NCBI RefSeq assembly: GCF_007483685.1
Contig: NZ_VMKN01000001.1
Location: 558,001 to 622,000 of the forward strand
Direction: 5' to 3'
Length of the DNA stretch: 64,000 bases
Source: Litoribacter populi
GTDB lineage: Bacteria; Bacteroidota; Bacteroidia; Cytophagales; Cyclobacteriaceae
Numbering within the stretch: the stretch's first letter is position 1; each line of letters starts with the position of its first letter. Shown piece by piece: positions 48,377 through 56,717 of this stretch. The position numbers and the translations under genes were made by a program. The notes beneath the pieces are model-generated. The model had not been told where the DNA came from. It worked only from the letters and a program-made list of their open reading frames with translations, and searched no databases.

Positions 48377-51253
48377 ATGAAAATTTCTACACTTAAGGTG
48401 TTGGCAATCTTATTATTACTTGCCTCGGTAAGTGAAGGAGTTGCCCAACAGAGGGGGACTGGGCAGCGGGGTCCAATGGGTCAAATTAGAGGCCAAGTGA
48501 TGGAGGGAAACACTAATGAACCACTTATTGGCGCCAATGTGCTGGTCAAAACAGTGAATGATTCTTTGGTGACTTCTGCTATCACAGATCTGGATGGGAC
48601 ATTTGCCATTGACCGTCCTAGAATCCCTACCGTAGTGGTGGAGATCGTCTATCTGGGTTTTGAAAGATTTCAGAAAACTATTAGCAGGGGGGAAAGCCTA
48701 GACTTAGGAGTAATCCAGCTTAAAGAGGATTCCAAACTTCTAGATGAATTTGTGCTACAGGGGCAAGCCATGGTGGGCGAGATGAAAGGGGATACGACTT
48801 CCTTCAATGCGGCAGCTTTTAAAACTAGGGAAAATGCGGTCGCTGAGGATATGGTCCGCAAGCTTCCGGGAGTGACTATCCAAAATGGAGAAATTCAGGC
48901 CAGGGGTGAGCAAGTGCAGAAAGTATTGGTAGATGGACGTGAATTTTTCGGTAATGACCCTTTCCTTGCGCTAAGAAACCTTCCGGCGGACGTAATTGAT
49001 AAAGTAGAGATTCTAGACCAACGATCAGATCAATCAAGACTTACCGGTTTTGATGACGGTAATTATAGCCGTACCATCAATATTGTGACCAGGCAGGATA
49101 AGAGAAATGGTCAGTTTGGGCGAGTTTATGGTGGATATGGAACCGACAACCGTTATTCGGCAGGTGGCAACATCAATTTCTTCAAAGGAGATAAGCGTAT
49201 TTCCGTAATCGGACTTTTCAATAACATCAACCAGCAAAACTTCTCCTCCCAAGACATGGTGGGTATTGAAGGAGGCGGTGGTGGCCGTGGAGGTCGAGGT
49301 GGCGGAGGCTGGGGCGGCGGAGGTCGTGGCGGCAACCAGAACTTTTCGGTAGGTCAGGACCAAGGTATCATCACCACCAATTCTCTTGGGTTGAATTATA
49401 GCGATAAATGGGGAGATAAAATCAATTTCACCGGTAGCTATTTTTTTAACTCTACTCAAAACAATGTTTTCCAAAACACCAATAGAGAAATCGTACTTGC
49501 AGGGTCTAGCCAACTGTACAGGGAATCTTTATTGGAAAATGTAAGGAGCAATAATCACAGGGTGAACGCTAGAATGGAATATGACATTGATGAGAAAAAT
49601 GCCTTGATCATTGCTCCATCGGCTAACGTTAGGGCAAACTCCAGCTTTATGGACAGGGATGCTATCAACTTAACGAGTGGGTTTGACCCTTTGAGTAGTA
49701 CTAGGTCAGTAACGGACGGAACGGCCGATTCCTACAATATCAGTAACAACTTGACTTATAGATACAAATTTGACAAACAGGGCAGAACACTATCCGCTAA
49801 CTTGTTTACGGCTTTTAACAAGACTGATGATTTAACTCAGTTGATGGCTGCCAACCGGGATTATATTCAAAACGATTTCGATACCATCAACCAGGAGACT
49901 TTTGCGCTTTCCGATGGATTTAACTACAGAGCCAACTTGACATTTACGGAGCCTTTGACAAGTAAAGCGATTGGTACGGTAAGTTATCAGGTGGGGAATA
50001 ATAAGACTTCTGCAGATCAGCGTACTTTCCAGATTGCCGAACAAGGATTGGTAGTCTTGGATACAGCATTGAGTAACCAGTTTGAGAACCAGTTTTTGAC
50101 CCAAAGAGCGGGACTTGGGTATAGGTACAATAACCAAAAAGGCTTGAATCTAAATGCCAGCTTGGATTATCAGAATGCTTCATTGGATAATCAGGCTTTT
50201 TTCCCTGTTCCAGCTGAATTCCAGCGTTCCTTCAACAATATTTTGCCCACTGTCAATATGCAGTACAGAAAGGAGAATGGCACTTCATTTAGAGTTAGGT
50301 ATCGTAGCAGCACCAATGAGCCGAATGTAATTCAGCTGCAAAATGTTGTAAATAACGCCAACCCACTGGCGATGTCGGTAGGTAATCCAAATCTTGGCCA
50401 AAGCTTCAACCACTCCATTTTTGCAAACATGTCGAAAATCAACATGGAGAAATCCAGGACGTTTTTTGTGTTCCTATTTGCTTCCAAGACGGACAACTTT
50501 ATGGGTAACAGTACCTTCATTGCCCAGCAGGATACCGCTATCAGCCCCGATGTGATTCTTCGTAGAGGTGGGCAATTGGTGAGACCAGTGAATTTGGACG
50601 GTCAATTTAACAGTAGATTATTTATGTCGTACGGAGCTCCGGTAGCGCCATTGAGGTCTCAGTTCAATATGAACTCCAGCATCAGCTTCAACCGTACTCC
50701 AGGTATGATCAATGATGATATAAACCTAAATGATAACATAGGGCTTAGCCAAGGGGTAACTCTAACCAGTAATATCAGCAAGGACGTTGACTTCACCTTC
50801 CAAACTACAGGTACATACAGCATCGTCAACAGCTCCCTGCAGACGACTTTGAACAACAATTTCTACGTTCAAAATTCGAATGTGAGATTCTATTACAGCC
50901 CCAATGATGGGAAACTTTTCATTTCCAATGTGGTCAACAATGCATTGTACAGAGGTCTTTCAGAGGGGATGAATCAATCGATTTGGCTTTGGAACATTGA
51001 GGCAGGATTTAGATTCTTGAAAGACAATAAGGGAGAGCTAAAGTTGAACATATTTGATTTGCTTGGTCAAAACCAAAGCATTGCTAGAACGGTGTCGGAT
51101 GTGTCAATTGATGATGTCTTTACTAGGGTTTTGACTAGATATGCCATGTTGAGCTTTACCTATCACATAGGTAGCTTCAAGCCTCAAGAGAGGCAACAAG
51201 GTCCGGGCGGACCTATGAGAATGATGAGACCAGGTGGAGGTAGGACTTGGTGA
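48377..51253 (+). CDS. TonB-dependent receptor-like outer membrane protein
   Basis: The 958-residue product has a signal peptide (cleaved after GVAQ, about residue 24), a carboxypeptidase-regulatory-like domain (IRGQVMEGNTNEPLIGANVL to DLDGTFAIDRP, about residues 36-110), a plug-like region (VAEDMVRKLPGVTIQNGEIQ, VLVDGREFFGNDPFLALRNL, about 150-220) and a large beta-barrel. It belongs to the Bacteroidota outer-membrane proteins with an OMP-type barrel; the ligand is unknown. Odd points are Arg-Gly-rich segments after the signal, a Gly-rich insertion (about 299-319) with a GGRGGRGGGG core in the first barrel part, and a Gly/Met/Arg-rich end (GPGGPMRMMRPGGGRTW). Confidence 0.87.
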   Translation: MKISTLKVLAILLLLASVSEGVAQQRGTGQRGPMGQIRGQVMEGNTNEPLIGANVLVKTVNDSLVTSAITDLDGTFAIDRPRIPTVVVEIVYLGFERFQKTISRGESLDLGVIQLKEDSKLLDEFVLQGQAMVGEMKGDTTSFNAAAFKTRENAVAEDMVRKLPGVTIQNGEIQARGEQVQKVLVDGREFFGNDPFLALRNLPADVIDKVEILDQRSDQSRLTGFDDGNYSRTINIVTRQDKRNGQFGRVYGGYGTDNRYSAGGNINFFKGDKRISVIGLFNNINQQNFSSQDMVGIEGGGGGRGGRGGGGWGGGGRGGNQNFSVGQDQGIITTNSLGLNYSDKWGDKINFTGSYFFNSTQNNVFQNTNREIVLAGSSQLYRESLLENVRSNNHRVNARMEYDIDEKNALIIAPSANVRANSSFMDRDAINLTSGFDPLSSTRSVTDGTADSYNISNNLTYRYKFDKQGRTLSANLFTAFNKTDDLTQLMAANRDYIQNDFDTINQETFALSDGFNYRANLTFTEPLTSKAIGTVSYQVGNNKTSADQRTFQIAEQGLVVLDTALSNQFENQFLTQRAGLGYRYNNQKGLNLNASLDYQNASLDNQAFFPVPAEFQRSFNNILPTVNMQYRKENGTSFRVRYRSSTNEPNVIQLQNVVNNANPLAMSVGNPNLGQSFNHSIFANMSKINMEKSRTFFVFLFASKTDNFMGNSTFIAQQDTAISPDVILRRGGQLVRPVNLDGQFNSRLFMSYGAPVAPLRSQFNMNSSISFNRTPGMINDDINLNDNIGLSQGVTLTSNISKDVDFTFQTTGTYSIVNSSLQTTLNNNFYVQNSNVRFYYSPNDGKLFISNVVNNALYRGLSEGMNQSIWLWNIEAGFRFLKDNKGELKLNIFDLLGQNQSIARTVSDVSIDDVFTRVLTRYAMLSFTYHIGSFKPQERQQGPGGPMRMMRPGGGRTW

Positions 51254-51260
51254 AAAAGCA

Positions 51261-51296
51261 AAAGGCCCGTGATTTATTCCGGGCCTTTCTTATTTT
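51261..51296 (+). terminator. Terminator of the receptor gene
   Basis: AAAGGCCCG (51261-51269) and CGGGCCTTT (51280-51288) form a perfect 9-bp stem followed by a T-rich tract. Confidence 0.85.
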
Positions 51297-51369
51297 TAGT
51301 GAGACGTGAAAAGTGATCAGTAAGAAGTGGGGCGCTGGCCGTCAGACTTTTTACTATTTACTTATTACT

Positions 51370-52059
51370 TCAAATTTTACTTTTAACCCCTCTGGTCATC
51401 TCCTTTTTACCGGGAGGGCCGGGTAGGGTTTCTACCTCGAGCCCCAATTCTTTCAGATTCCGCTTCAGCTGTCCCTGGGCGCAATAGGTGACGAAAACTC
51501 CTCCTGGGTTCATGGCTTCCACAACTTTTTCCAGCAAGGGCTTTTCCCAAAGTTCGGGTTGCTTGCTTGGGGCAAATGCATCGAAGAAAACTACATCTGT
51601 AGGATACATCTGCACCTCCTCGAGGGTGGTCTGGTCTTTTTTCATGTTGAAATACTCCGAAAGCGCGCCTCCCTGATTCCACTCTGCCTGGTGCAGAAGA
51701 TTAAAGTAAGGCTTAAATCTTTCCAGGTTTTCCTCAATTCCGGTGTAGTTTAGCTGTCCGTAAACCTCCTCTTTCAATGGGAAAGGCTCGATCGTATGAT
51801 AAAGCACGGGGATTTGGTTTTGCTCAGCCCATACCAAAGTCAGCCAAGCATTCAAACCTGTACCGAAGCCAACCTCAAAAATTCGGATAGGCTGCACCCC
51901 TTTGTTTTTGGCCGCCCAAGCTTCCAAGCCGTACAAAAGAAACACATGAACTGATTCTTTGTATGCTCCGTGAAAGGAATGGTAGGTCTCGTTGAGGTGG
52001 GGGAGATAGAGGGAGTGGGACCCATCCTCGGTAGTGATGATTTTGATTTCCCTTTCCAT
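51370..52059 (-). CDS. mnmD: tRNA U34 methyltransferase MnmD
   Basis: MnmD is the stand-alone form of the N-terminal half of E. coli MnmC and methylates the aminomethyl group of U34 in tRNA. The 229-residue product has the SAM-binding FEVGFGTGLNAWLTLVWAEQ (motif I), HTIEPFPLKEE (motif II) and the active-site region VVFFDAFAPSKQPELWEKP, plus the opening TTEDGSHSLYLPHLNETYHS. The start ATG 52059 lies five bases after the ispF stop; a TTG further up lies inside ispF and is rejected. No MnmC-type oxidase domain is fused. Confidence 0.93.
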   Translation of the reverse strand: MEREIKIITTEDGSHSLYLPHLNETYHSFHGAYKESVHVFLLYGLEAWAAKNKGVQPIRIFEVGFGTGLNAWLTLVWAEQNQIPVLYHTIEPFPLKEEVYGQLNYTGIEENLERFKPYFNLLHQAEWNQGGALSEYFNMKKDQTTLEEVQMYPTDVVFFDAFAPSKQPELWEKPLLEKVVEAMNPGGVFVTYCAQGQLKRNLKELGLEVETLPGPPGKKEMTRGVKSKI

Positions 52060-52064
52060 CTGAA

Positions 52065-52547
52065 TTATTTTTTGTTGATCAAGGCCACGCAATACGCCGA
52101 CACGCCTTCTTCCCTTCCGACAAAGCCAAGGCGTTCTGTAGTGGTAGCTTTGATGGAAACCTGATTTTCTTCCACCTCCATCACTTCAGCAAGGCACTGT
52201 TTCATGATTGGAATGTGCGGATTGACTTTGGGTTGCTGCAAGCAGATGGTGGTGTCAAGGTTGCCAAGCTCGTAGCCGTTGTTTCGAAGAAGCTTCATTA
52301 CTTCTTTCAAAAGTATTTTGCTGTCGATTCCCTTATACTTTGGGTCAGTGTCGGCAAAATGGAACCCAATATCGCGTAAATCTGCAGCGCCTAGCAAGGC
52401 ATCGCAAATCACGTGAATCAGAACATCCGCATCCGAGTGACCCACCGCACCCTTGTCATGTTGCAACTTGATGCCGCCCAACCAAAACTCCTCACCTTCT
52501 TTCAACTGATGGACATCATATCCAAAACCAACTCTAAAATTGCTCAT
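52065..52547 (-). CDS. ispF: 2-C-methyl-D-erythritol 2,4-cyclodiphosphate synthase
   Basis: IspF performs the ring closure step of the MEP isoprenoid pathway. The 160-residue product has the metal-binding GYDVHQL (Asp11, His13), the GHSDADVLIHVICDALLGA loop with a further His, and the conserved late region with SIKATTTERLGFVGREEGVS. Length is standard. It lies between an M16 protease gene and mnmD on the same strand, with gaps of 21 and 5 bases, so the three are likely one operon. Confidence 0.96.
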   Translation of the reverse strand: MSNFRVGFGYDVHQLKEGEEFWLGGIKLQHDKGAVGHSDADVLIHVICDALLGAADLRDIGFHFADTDPKYKGIDSKILLKEVMKLLRNNGYELGNLDTTICLQQPKVNPHIPIMKQCLAEVMEVEENQVSIKATTTERLGFVGREEGVSAYCVALINKK

Positions 52548-52568
52548 TTTTATAAATTGTAATGTCTA

Positions 52569-53804
52569 TTATGATTTCTTGTAATAAAGCACGGAAGCAT
52601 TTTCCTCCCGCAATATTTCCTTTGCCACCTTTTGAATATCAGAGGCCGGCACAGCAGTCTTTTTCTCGTATTCGGTCTGGTATAATTCCGGGTCACCCAA
52701 ATGTGCGTAATAGGCCAGGTTCATAGCTCTATTTAGCAACTGAACTCCTTCAAAAGTCTTCATGGCTTCAGCCTGGTTTTTGACCTTTTCAAGTGTGGAT
52801 TCCTCAATTGTAGTTTGGATAAAATCTTGCACTAATCCATCCAATAGTTTTTCTGCTTCCTCGGCAGTTTTTCCCTTTTCCATCTTTCCATTGAACACCA
52901 TGAGTCCTGGATCCACATTGCCCATCACGTAGGCATTGCAAGTGGCAAATACATCCGTGTTTTTAACCAGTTGCTGCTCTAGCAAAGAAGACCTGCCAAA
53001 TCCTAGGATATCTGTGATGAGGTCACACTCTTTGTAATTGGGCTGAAGACGTCCAGGAATATGATAAACTTTATAAAGGGAATCTGTAGGTACGTCCGTG
53101 GTGTAGATTTTAGTTTTCTTCTGGGTTTGAACTGGCTCTTTTTCAATGGTTTTCCTCGGAATATTTCCACTTGGAATCCCCTCAAACCATTTTTTGGACA
53201 GTTGCTTAGCCTGCTCCACGGTTACATCTCCTGCTACTACCATCACTGCATTGTCTGGCCGGTAGTGCGTAAAATAAAACTCTTCAACATCCTGCCGTGA
53301 GTAGTTTTCTACATCTTCCAAACTCTGGCCAATAGTCGGCCAACGGTAAGGATGCCTATCAAAAGCCATATCCCTCACCAAGTGAAAGGCATTGCCATAA
53401 GGTTGGTTAAGATACCTTTGTTTGAACTCCTCGATGACCACCTTCTTTTGGGTGTCGATAGTTTTGTCCGATAGATTGAGCTGCATCATCCTGTCGGATT
53501 CCAGCCAGAAAGCCGTCTCAATATTGATAGCCGGCACGGTGGTGTAGTAATTGGTGATGTCGGTGTTGGTGAAGGCATTGCATTCTCCGCCGACTTTTTC
53601 CAAAGCTGTATCAAACACCGGAACGTTTTTGGACCCCCCAAACATGAGGTGTTCAAAATAGTGGGCCAGCCCGGTTTTACCTACAATCTCGTTGCGAGAG
53701 CCCACTTTGTACAAAATGTTCAATACAGCCATTTTGGTTGTGTGGTCCTCATGGACCAGCACTTCAAGGCCGTTATCCAGTACAAATCTCTCGTATGCAA
53801 TCAT
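52569..53804 (-). CDS. M16-family zinc metallopeptidase, single length
   Basis: The 411-residue product has the inverted zinc motif HYFEH (His48, Glu51, His52) and, about 75 residues later, the distal glutamate in the KKVVIEEFKQRY segment. No signal peptide is visible at ATG 53804 (MIAYERFVLDNGLEVLVHED), so it is probably cytoplasmic, like the processing-peptidase type. A TTG seven codons upstream is rejected because it adds only unrelated residues. It is about half the size of the secreted protein at 23862. Confidence 0.92.
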   Translation of the reverse strand: MIAYERFVLDNGLEVLVHEDHTTKMAVLNILYKVGSRNEIVGKTGLAHYFEHLMFGGSKNVPVFDTALEKVGGECNAFTNTDITNYYTTVPAINIETAFWLESDRMMQLNLSDKTIDTQKKVVIEEFKQRYLNQPYGNAFHLVRDMAFDRHPYRWPTIGQSLEDVENYSRQDVEEFYFTHYRPDNAVMVVAGDVTVEQAKQLSKKWFEGIPSGNIPRKTIEKEPVQTQKKTKIYTTDVPTDSLYKVYHIPGRLQPNYKECDLITDILGFGRSSLLEQQLVKNTDVFATCNAYVMGNVDPGLMVFNGKMEKGKTAEEAEKLLDGLVQDFIQTTIEESTLEKVKNQAEAMKTFEGVQLLNRAMNLAYYAHLGDPELYQTEYEKKTAVPASDIQKVAKEILREENASVLYYKKS

Positions 53805-53812
53805 ATTAGTAG

Positions 53813-53843
53813 GTTTAAACCACAAATGGGCGCAGAATTAATC
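53813..53843. repeat. Intergenic AACCACAAATGGGCGCAGAATTAA block
   Basis: The block TTTAAACCACAAATGGGCGC, followed by AGAATTAATC, looks like a weak member of the AACCGCAAAG intergenic family just before the M16 gene start. Confidence 0.3.
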
Positions 53844-53913
53844 TGGCCCAAGTGGGTATGTTCAAGGCAAAAACAAATTTAGTAAAATAAAGCTGTTAAC
53901 CTTTCAATTTGTT

Positions 53914-54117
53914 TTAAACCGGCTCTCCTTTGTAGCCTGCTTCCTGCAAGGCGGCAATTACGGCCTGGGAGTCGGTATCTCCTTTTACAGTTAGAATTCG
54001 GTCAGGATGCTTAAGGTCCACTTCCCAAGAAGTGTTTTCCAAGCTGTCCAATTTAGGCTTAACGGCCGATTCACATGCGCCGCATTTGATGTTTGTTTTG
54101 AATTGTAATTCGTTCAT
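53914..54117 (-). CDS. Heavy-metal-associated domain protein, copper chaperone-like
   Basis: The 67-residue product is a single HMA domain with the metal-binding pair Cys12 and Cys15 in NIKCGACESAVKPKL and a typical end (QAVIAALQEAGYKGEPV). It resembles CopZ-type chaperones that hand Cu(I) to the ATPase encoded by the neighbouring copA. The usual Met before the first Cys is replaced by Ile-Lys. It lies 89 bases downstream of the copA stop, behind a hairpin. Confidence 0.88.
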   Translation of the reverse strand: MNELQFKTNIKCGACESAVKPKLDSLENTSWEVDLKHPDRILTVKGDTDSQAVIAALQEAGYKGEPV

Positions 54118-54156
54118 GGATTTACTTTTTAAGTTTTTAGATGATAATATTTTGGG

Positions 54157-54196
54157 GACGGAAGACCGAAAGGTGTATTTTCTCCCGTCTTCCGTC
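54157..54196. repeat. Inverted repeat GACGGAAGAC / GTCTTCCGTC between copA and the HMA gene
   Basis: GACGGAAGAC (54157-54166) is the exact reverse complement of GTCTTCCGTC (54187-54196), with a 20-base loop and six T behind it on the plus strand. It is also a member of the GACCGGAGAC-type intergenic family. It could weaken read-through from copA into the chaperone gene. Confidence 0.6.
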
Positions 54197-54206
54197 TTTT
54201 TTATTG

Positions 54207-56384
54207 TTATTTAAGTCTCAAGCTGTTGGTGACTACCGACACTGAACTCAGTGCCATGGCTGCTCCTGCGATCATGGGGCTCAGCAGAAACCCAAAGGCA
54301 GGGTACAGCAAACCCGCTGCAATCGGGATGCCTATAATGTTATAAATAAAGGCCCAGAATAGGTTCTGGTGGATTATGCTTACGGATTTCTTTGAGAGGT
54401 CAAAGAATTTTGAAATCTGTTCCAAGTCCGAATGGATAAGCGTGACCTTGGCCACATCCATGGCGATGTCAGAACCATGGCCCATGGCGATGCTCACGTC
54501 TGCCAAACTCAGCGCCTCACTGTCGTTGATGCCATCGCCTGCCATCGCGACCACTTTTCCTTCTAGTTGTAGACGCTTCACATATTCGGCTTTGTCAGTA
54601 GGCATCATGGCTGCTTGGTAATGGCTTATTCCCAACTGCTCAGCCAAATGGGCCACTGTTTTCTCTTGGTCACCGGACAGGATATGAATGTCTATGCCTT
54701 TGGCTTGTAGTTTTTTGATTGCAGCTTTCGAGGTTTCTTTTACTGGGTCTGCAATGGTAATCGACCCTATCAATTCATTTTCCCTTGCTATGAAAATCAC
54801 TATCTTTCCCTGGGAAAGCTTCTCATCGGCATCTTTTAAGACATCCTCAGCCAGATTAACCCCTTCAGCTGCTAACCAGCTTTTCTTCCCTATTCGGTAT
54901 AGCATACTTTCAAAAACTGCACTGACCCCATTGCCTGTATGGGATTGAAAGTTTTGGATGGAAGGCAGTTCGGTGCTGTCAAAATGACTCACAATTGCCT
55001 TTGCCAGGGGGTGCTCACTTTTCCGCTCAATGGCGGAAATAACACCGGACAGCATATCATCACTTCCTTTTGGGAAAAAAGTACTGACAACTTTTGGGTT
55101 GCCTTCGGTAATGGTGCCGGTTTTGTCTAACAGCAGCGTGTCCACTTTTTTACCCTTCTCCAGACTTTCGGCGTCTTTGATCAAAATGCCCATATTGGCG
55201 CCCTTGCCAATGGCCGCAATCACGGCAGTAGGTGTAGCCAGCCCAAGTGCGCAAGGACAGGCTATGACTAGCACTGTAATCATGGATAGCATTCCCCTGA
55301 GCCAACTGTCCTCAATTCCTGTAAAGCCCCAAACCAGCAAAGTTACAATCGACAACAAGATTACTATTGGCACAAATATCCCCGCAATCTTGTCCACCAA
55401 ATGTTGCACCGGGGCCTTGCTGCCCTGTGCTTCTTTTACACGTTGGATTATTTGGGCGAGCAAGGTGTTATTCCCTACTTGTGTGGCGGTAAAATTGAAG
55501 CTTCCTTTCTCGTTGATGGTGCCAGCAAATACATTGGATCCAATTGACTTTTGTACTGGGATAGGCTCTCCGGTAAGCATGCTTTCAGAAACAAAAGAAC
55601 TTCCCGAGATGACTTTTCCGTCCAAAGGGATTTTTTGGCCTGGCTTTACGAGTATTTCCTCTCCTACTTGCACAGTGGAGGTTTTTTTGACAATTTCTTT
55701 CCCGTTTTCGATGACCGTTACCTCGTTGGGTTGCAAGCCCATAAGTTTTTTAAGGGCCTCACCCGTACCGGCTTTGGCCCTTGATTCGAGAAGGCGGCCT
55801 AGGAGGATGAAGAAAATAATTATGGCGGCAGCCTCAAAATACACATGAGGCTCCAGTCCTCGACTGAGTAACCATTGAGGGAAAAAGGTGTTGAATGTAC
55901 TGTAAATATAGGCTATACCTGTACTGAGAGCCACCAAGGTGTCCATATTGGCCTTGAAGTTTCTTGCTTGCTTCCATGCGTTGATAAAAAACGTACGACC
56001 AAAAATCAACAAAATCGGGGTGGTGAGCAGCCACATTACCTCGTTGCCGTAGGGCATGTGCATCCAGAACATGCCGATGATGAAAACTGGAAAAGCCAAT
56101 ATACCGGAAGCGATGGTGTTGAACCGCAATTGTGCAAGAGCATTTTGCTGATGTTTTTCAATTTCCTCCGCCTTGACCTCTTCGACAATTAGGTCATAGC
56201 CGTCATCTTGTACCGCTTTCTTCAGGGCATCCAGGTCAAGTGTGTTTTCAGACTCTACCAAGGCAGAATGGGTAGCGTAATTGACAGAAACCTTTTTTAC
56301 CCCTGGGTAGGTTTTGAGTACGTTTTCTACACTGACCGCACAGGCTGCACAGCTCATGCCGCTAACAGGAAATTCTTTTTTCAT
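54207..56384 (-). CDS. copA: Copper-translocating P-type ATPase
   Basis: CopA exports Cu(I) across the inner membrane. The 725-residue product has one N-terminal HMA domain (GMSCAACAVSVE, Cys12 and Cys15), eight membrane helices, the ion-path CPC (about residues 376-378, in IACPCALGLATPTAV), the phosphorylated Asp of DKTGTITEGNP (about 421), an HP motif in KSEHPLAKAIV, and the GDGINDSEAL hinge motif. The CPC and HP pair define the PIB class; Cu(I) is likely from the motif set and the chaperone next door. No regulator gene is seen beside it. Confidence 0.95.
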   Translation of the reverse strand: MKKEFPVSGMSCAACAVSVENVLKTYPGVKKVSVNYATHSALVESENTLDLDALKKAVQDDGYDLIVEEVKAEEIEKHQQNALAQLRFNTIASGILAFPVFIIGMFWMHMPYGNEVMWLLTTPILLIFGRTFFINAWKQARNFKANMDTLVALSTGIAYIYSTFNTFFPQWLLSRGLEPHVYFEAAAIIIFFILLGRLLESRAKAGTGEALKKLMGLQPNEVTVIENGKEIVKKTSTVQVGEEILVKPGQKIPLDGKVISGSSFVSESMLTGEPIPVQKSIGSNVFAGTINEKGSFNFTATQVGNNTLLAQIIQRVKEAQGSKAPVQHLVDKIAGIFVPIVILLSIVTLLVWGFTGIEDSWLRGMLSMITVLVIACPCALGLATPTAVIAAIGKGANMGILIKDAESLEKGKKVDTLLLDKTGTITEGNPKVVSTFFPKGSDDMLSGVISAIERKSEHPLAKAIVSHFDSTELPSIQNFQSHTGNGVSAVFESMLYRIGKKSWLAAEGVNLAEDVLKDADEKLSQGKIVIFIARENELIGSITIADPVKETSKAAIKKLQAKGIDIHILSGDQEKTVAHLAEQLGISHYQAAMMPTDKAEYVKRLQLEGKVVAMAGDGINDSEALSLADVSIAMGHGSDIAMDVAKVTLIHSDLEQISKFFDLSKKSVSIIHQNLFWAFIYNIIGIPIAAGLLYPAFGFLLSPMIAGAAMALSSVSVVTNSLRLK

Positions 56385-56717
56385 GGCCTATTAATTTATT
56401 GTGTATATCCGCTTTATTGCCAGTATGAACCGTCAACTAATGAAAGAATGGCTGAAAACAATATTTAGGCCTCTTCGGTCATCGGTCTTCGGTCATCCTA
56501 CCCCAAAATCAAAGGGAATTGCCAACAGGCAGGATTACGGATAATCATTTAATTTTATACTCAAAATTAAAACATCTAACCCCCAGTTGCTTTACATAAT
56601 TTTTGATTATATTAAACTCTGGTTTGACCGTTCCTGTATTTCCGTTTAATTTTAGAACTTTGCCAATTAAGGGGCCGTTAGCCTCATAATGATATTTTGA
56701 ATCAGAAAAATAAACCC
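56385..56717. other. Gene-free spacer between divergent copA and bshC
   Basis: No convincing gene is seen. A 12-base sequence TCTTCGGTCATC occurs twice (56472-56483 and 56486-56497), again of the GACCGAAGA type. The sequence GATATTTTG at 56691-56699 is close to a -7 box for bshC; the TTG in it would extend the bshC frame by seven codons. Promoters of both genes must lie here, but no copper-regulator site was recognised. Confidence 0.45.

Noticed and set aside
56208-56468. 86-codon plus-strand frame at the copA start
   Set aside because: It lies mostly antisense to the copA N-terminal codons and has no independent support.
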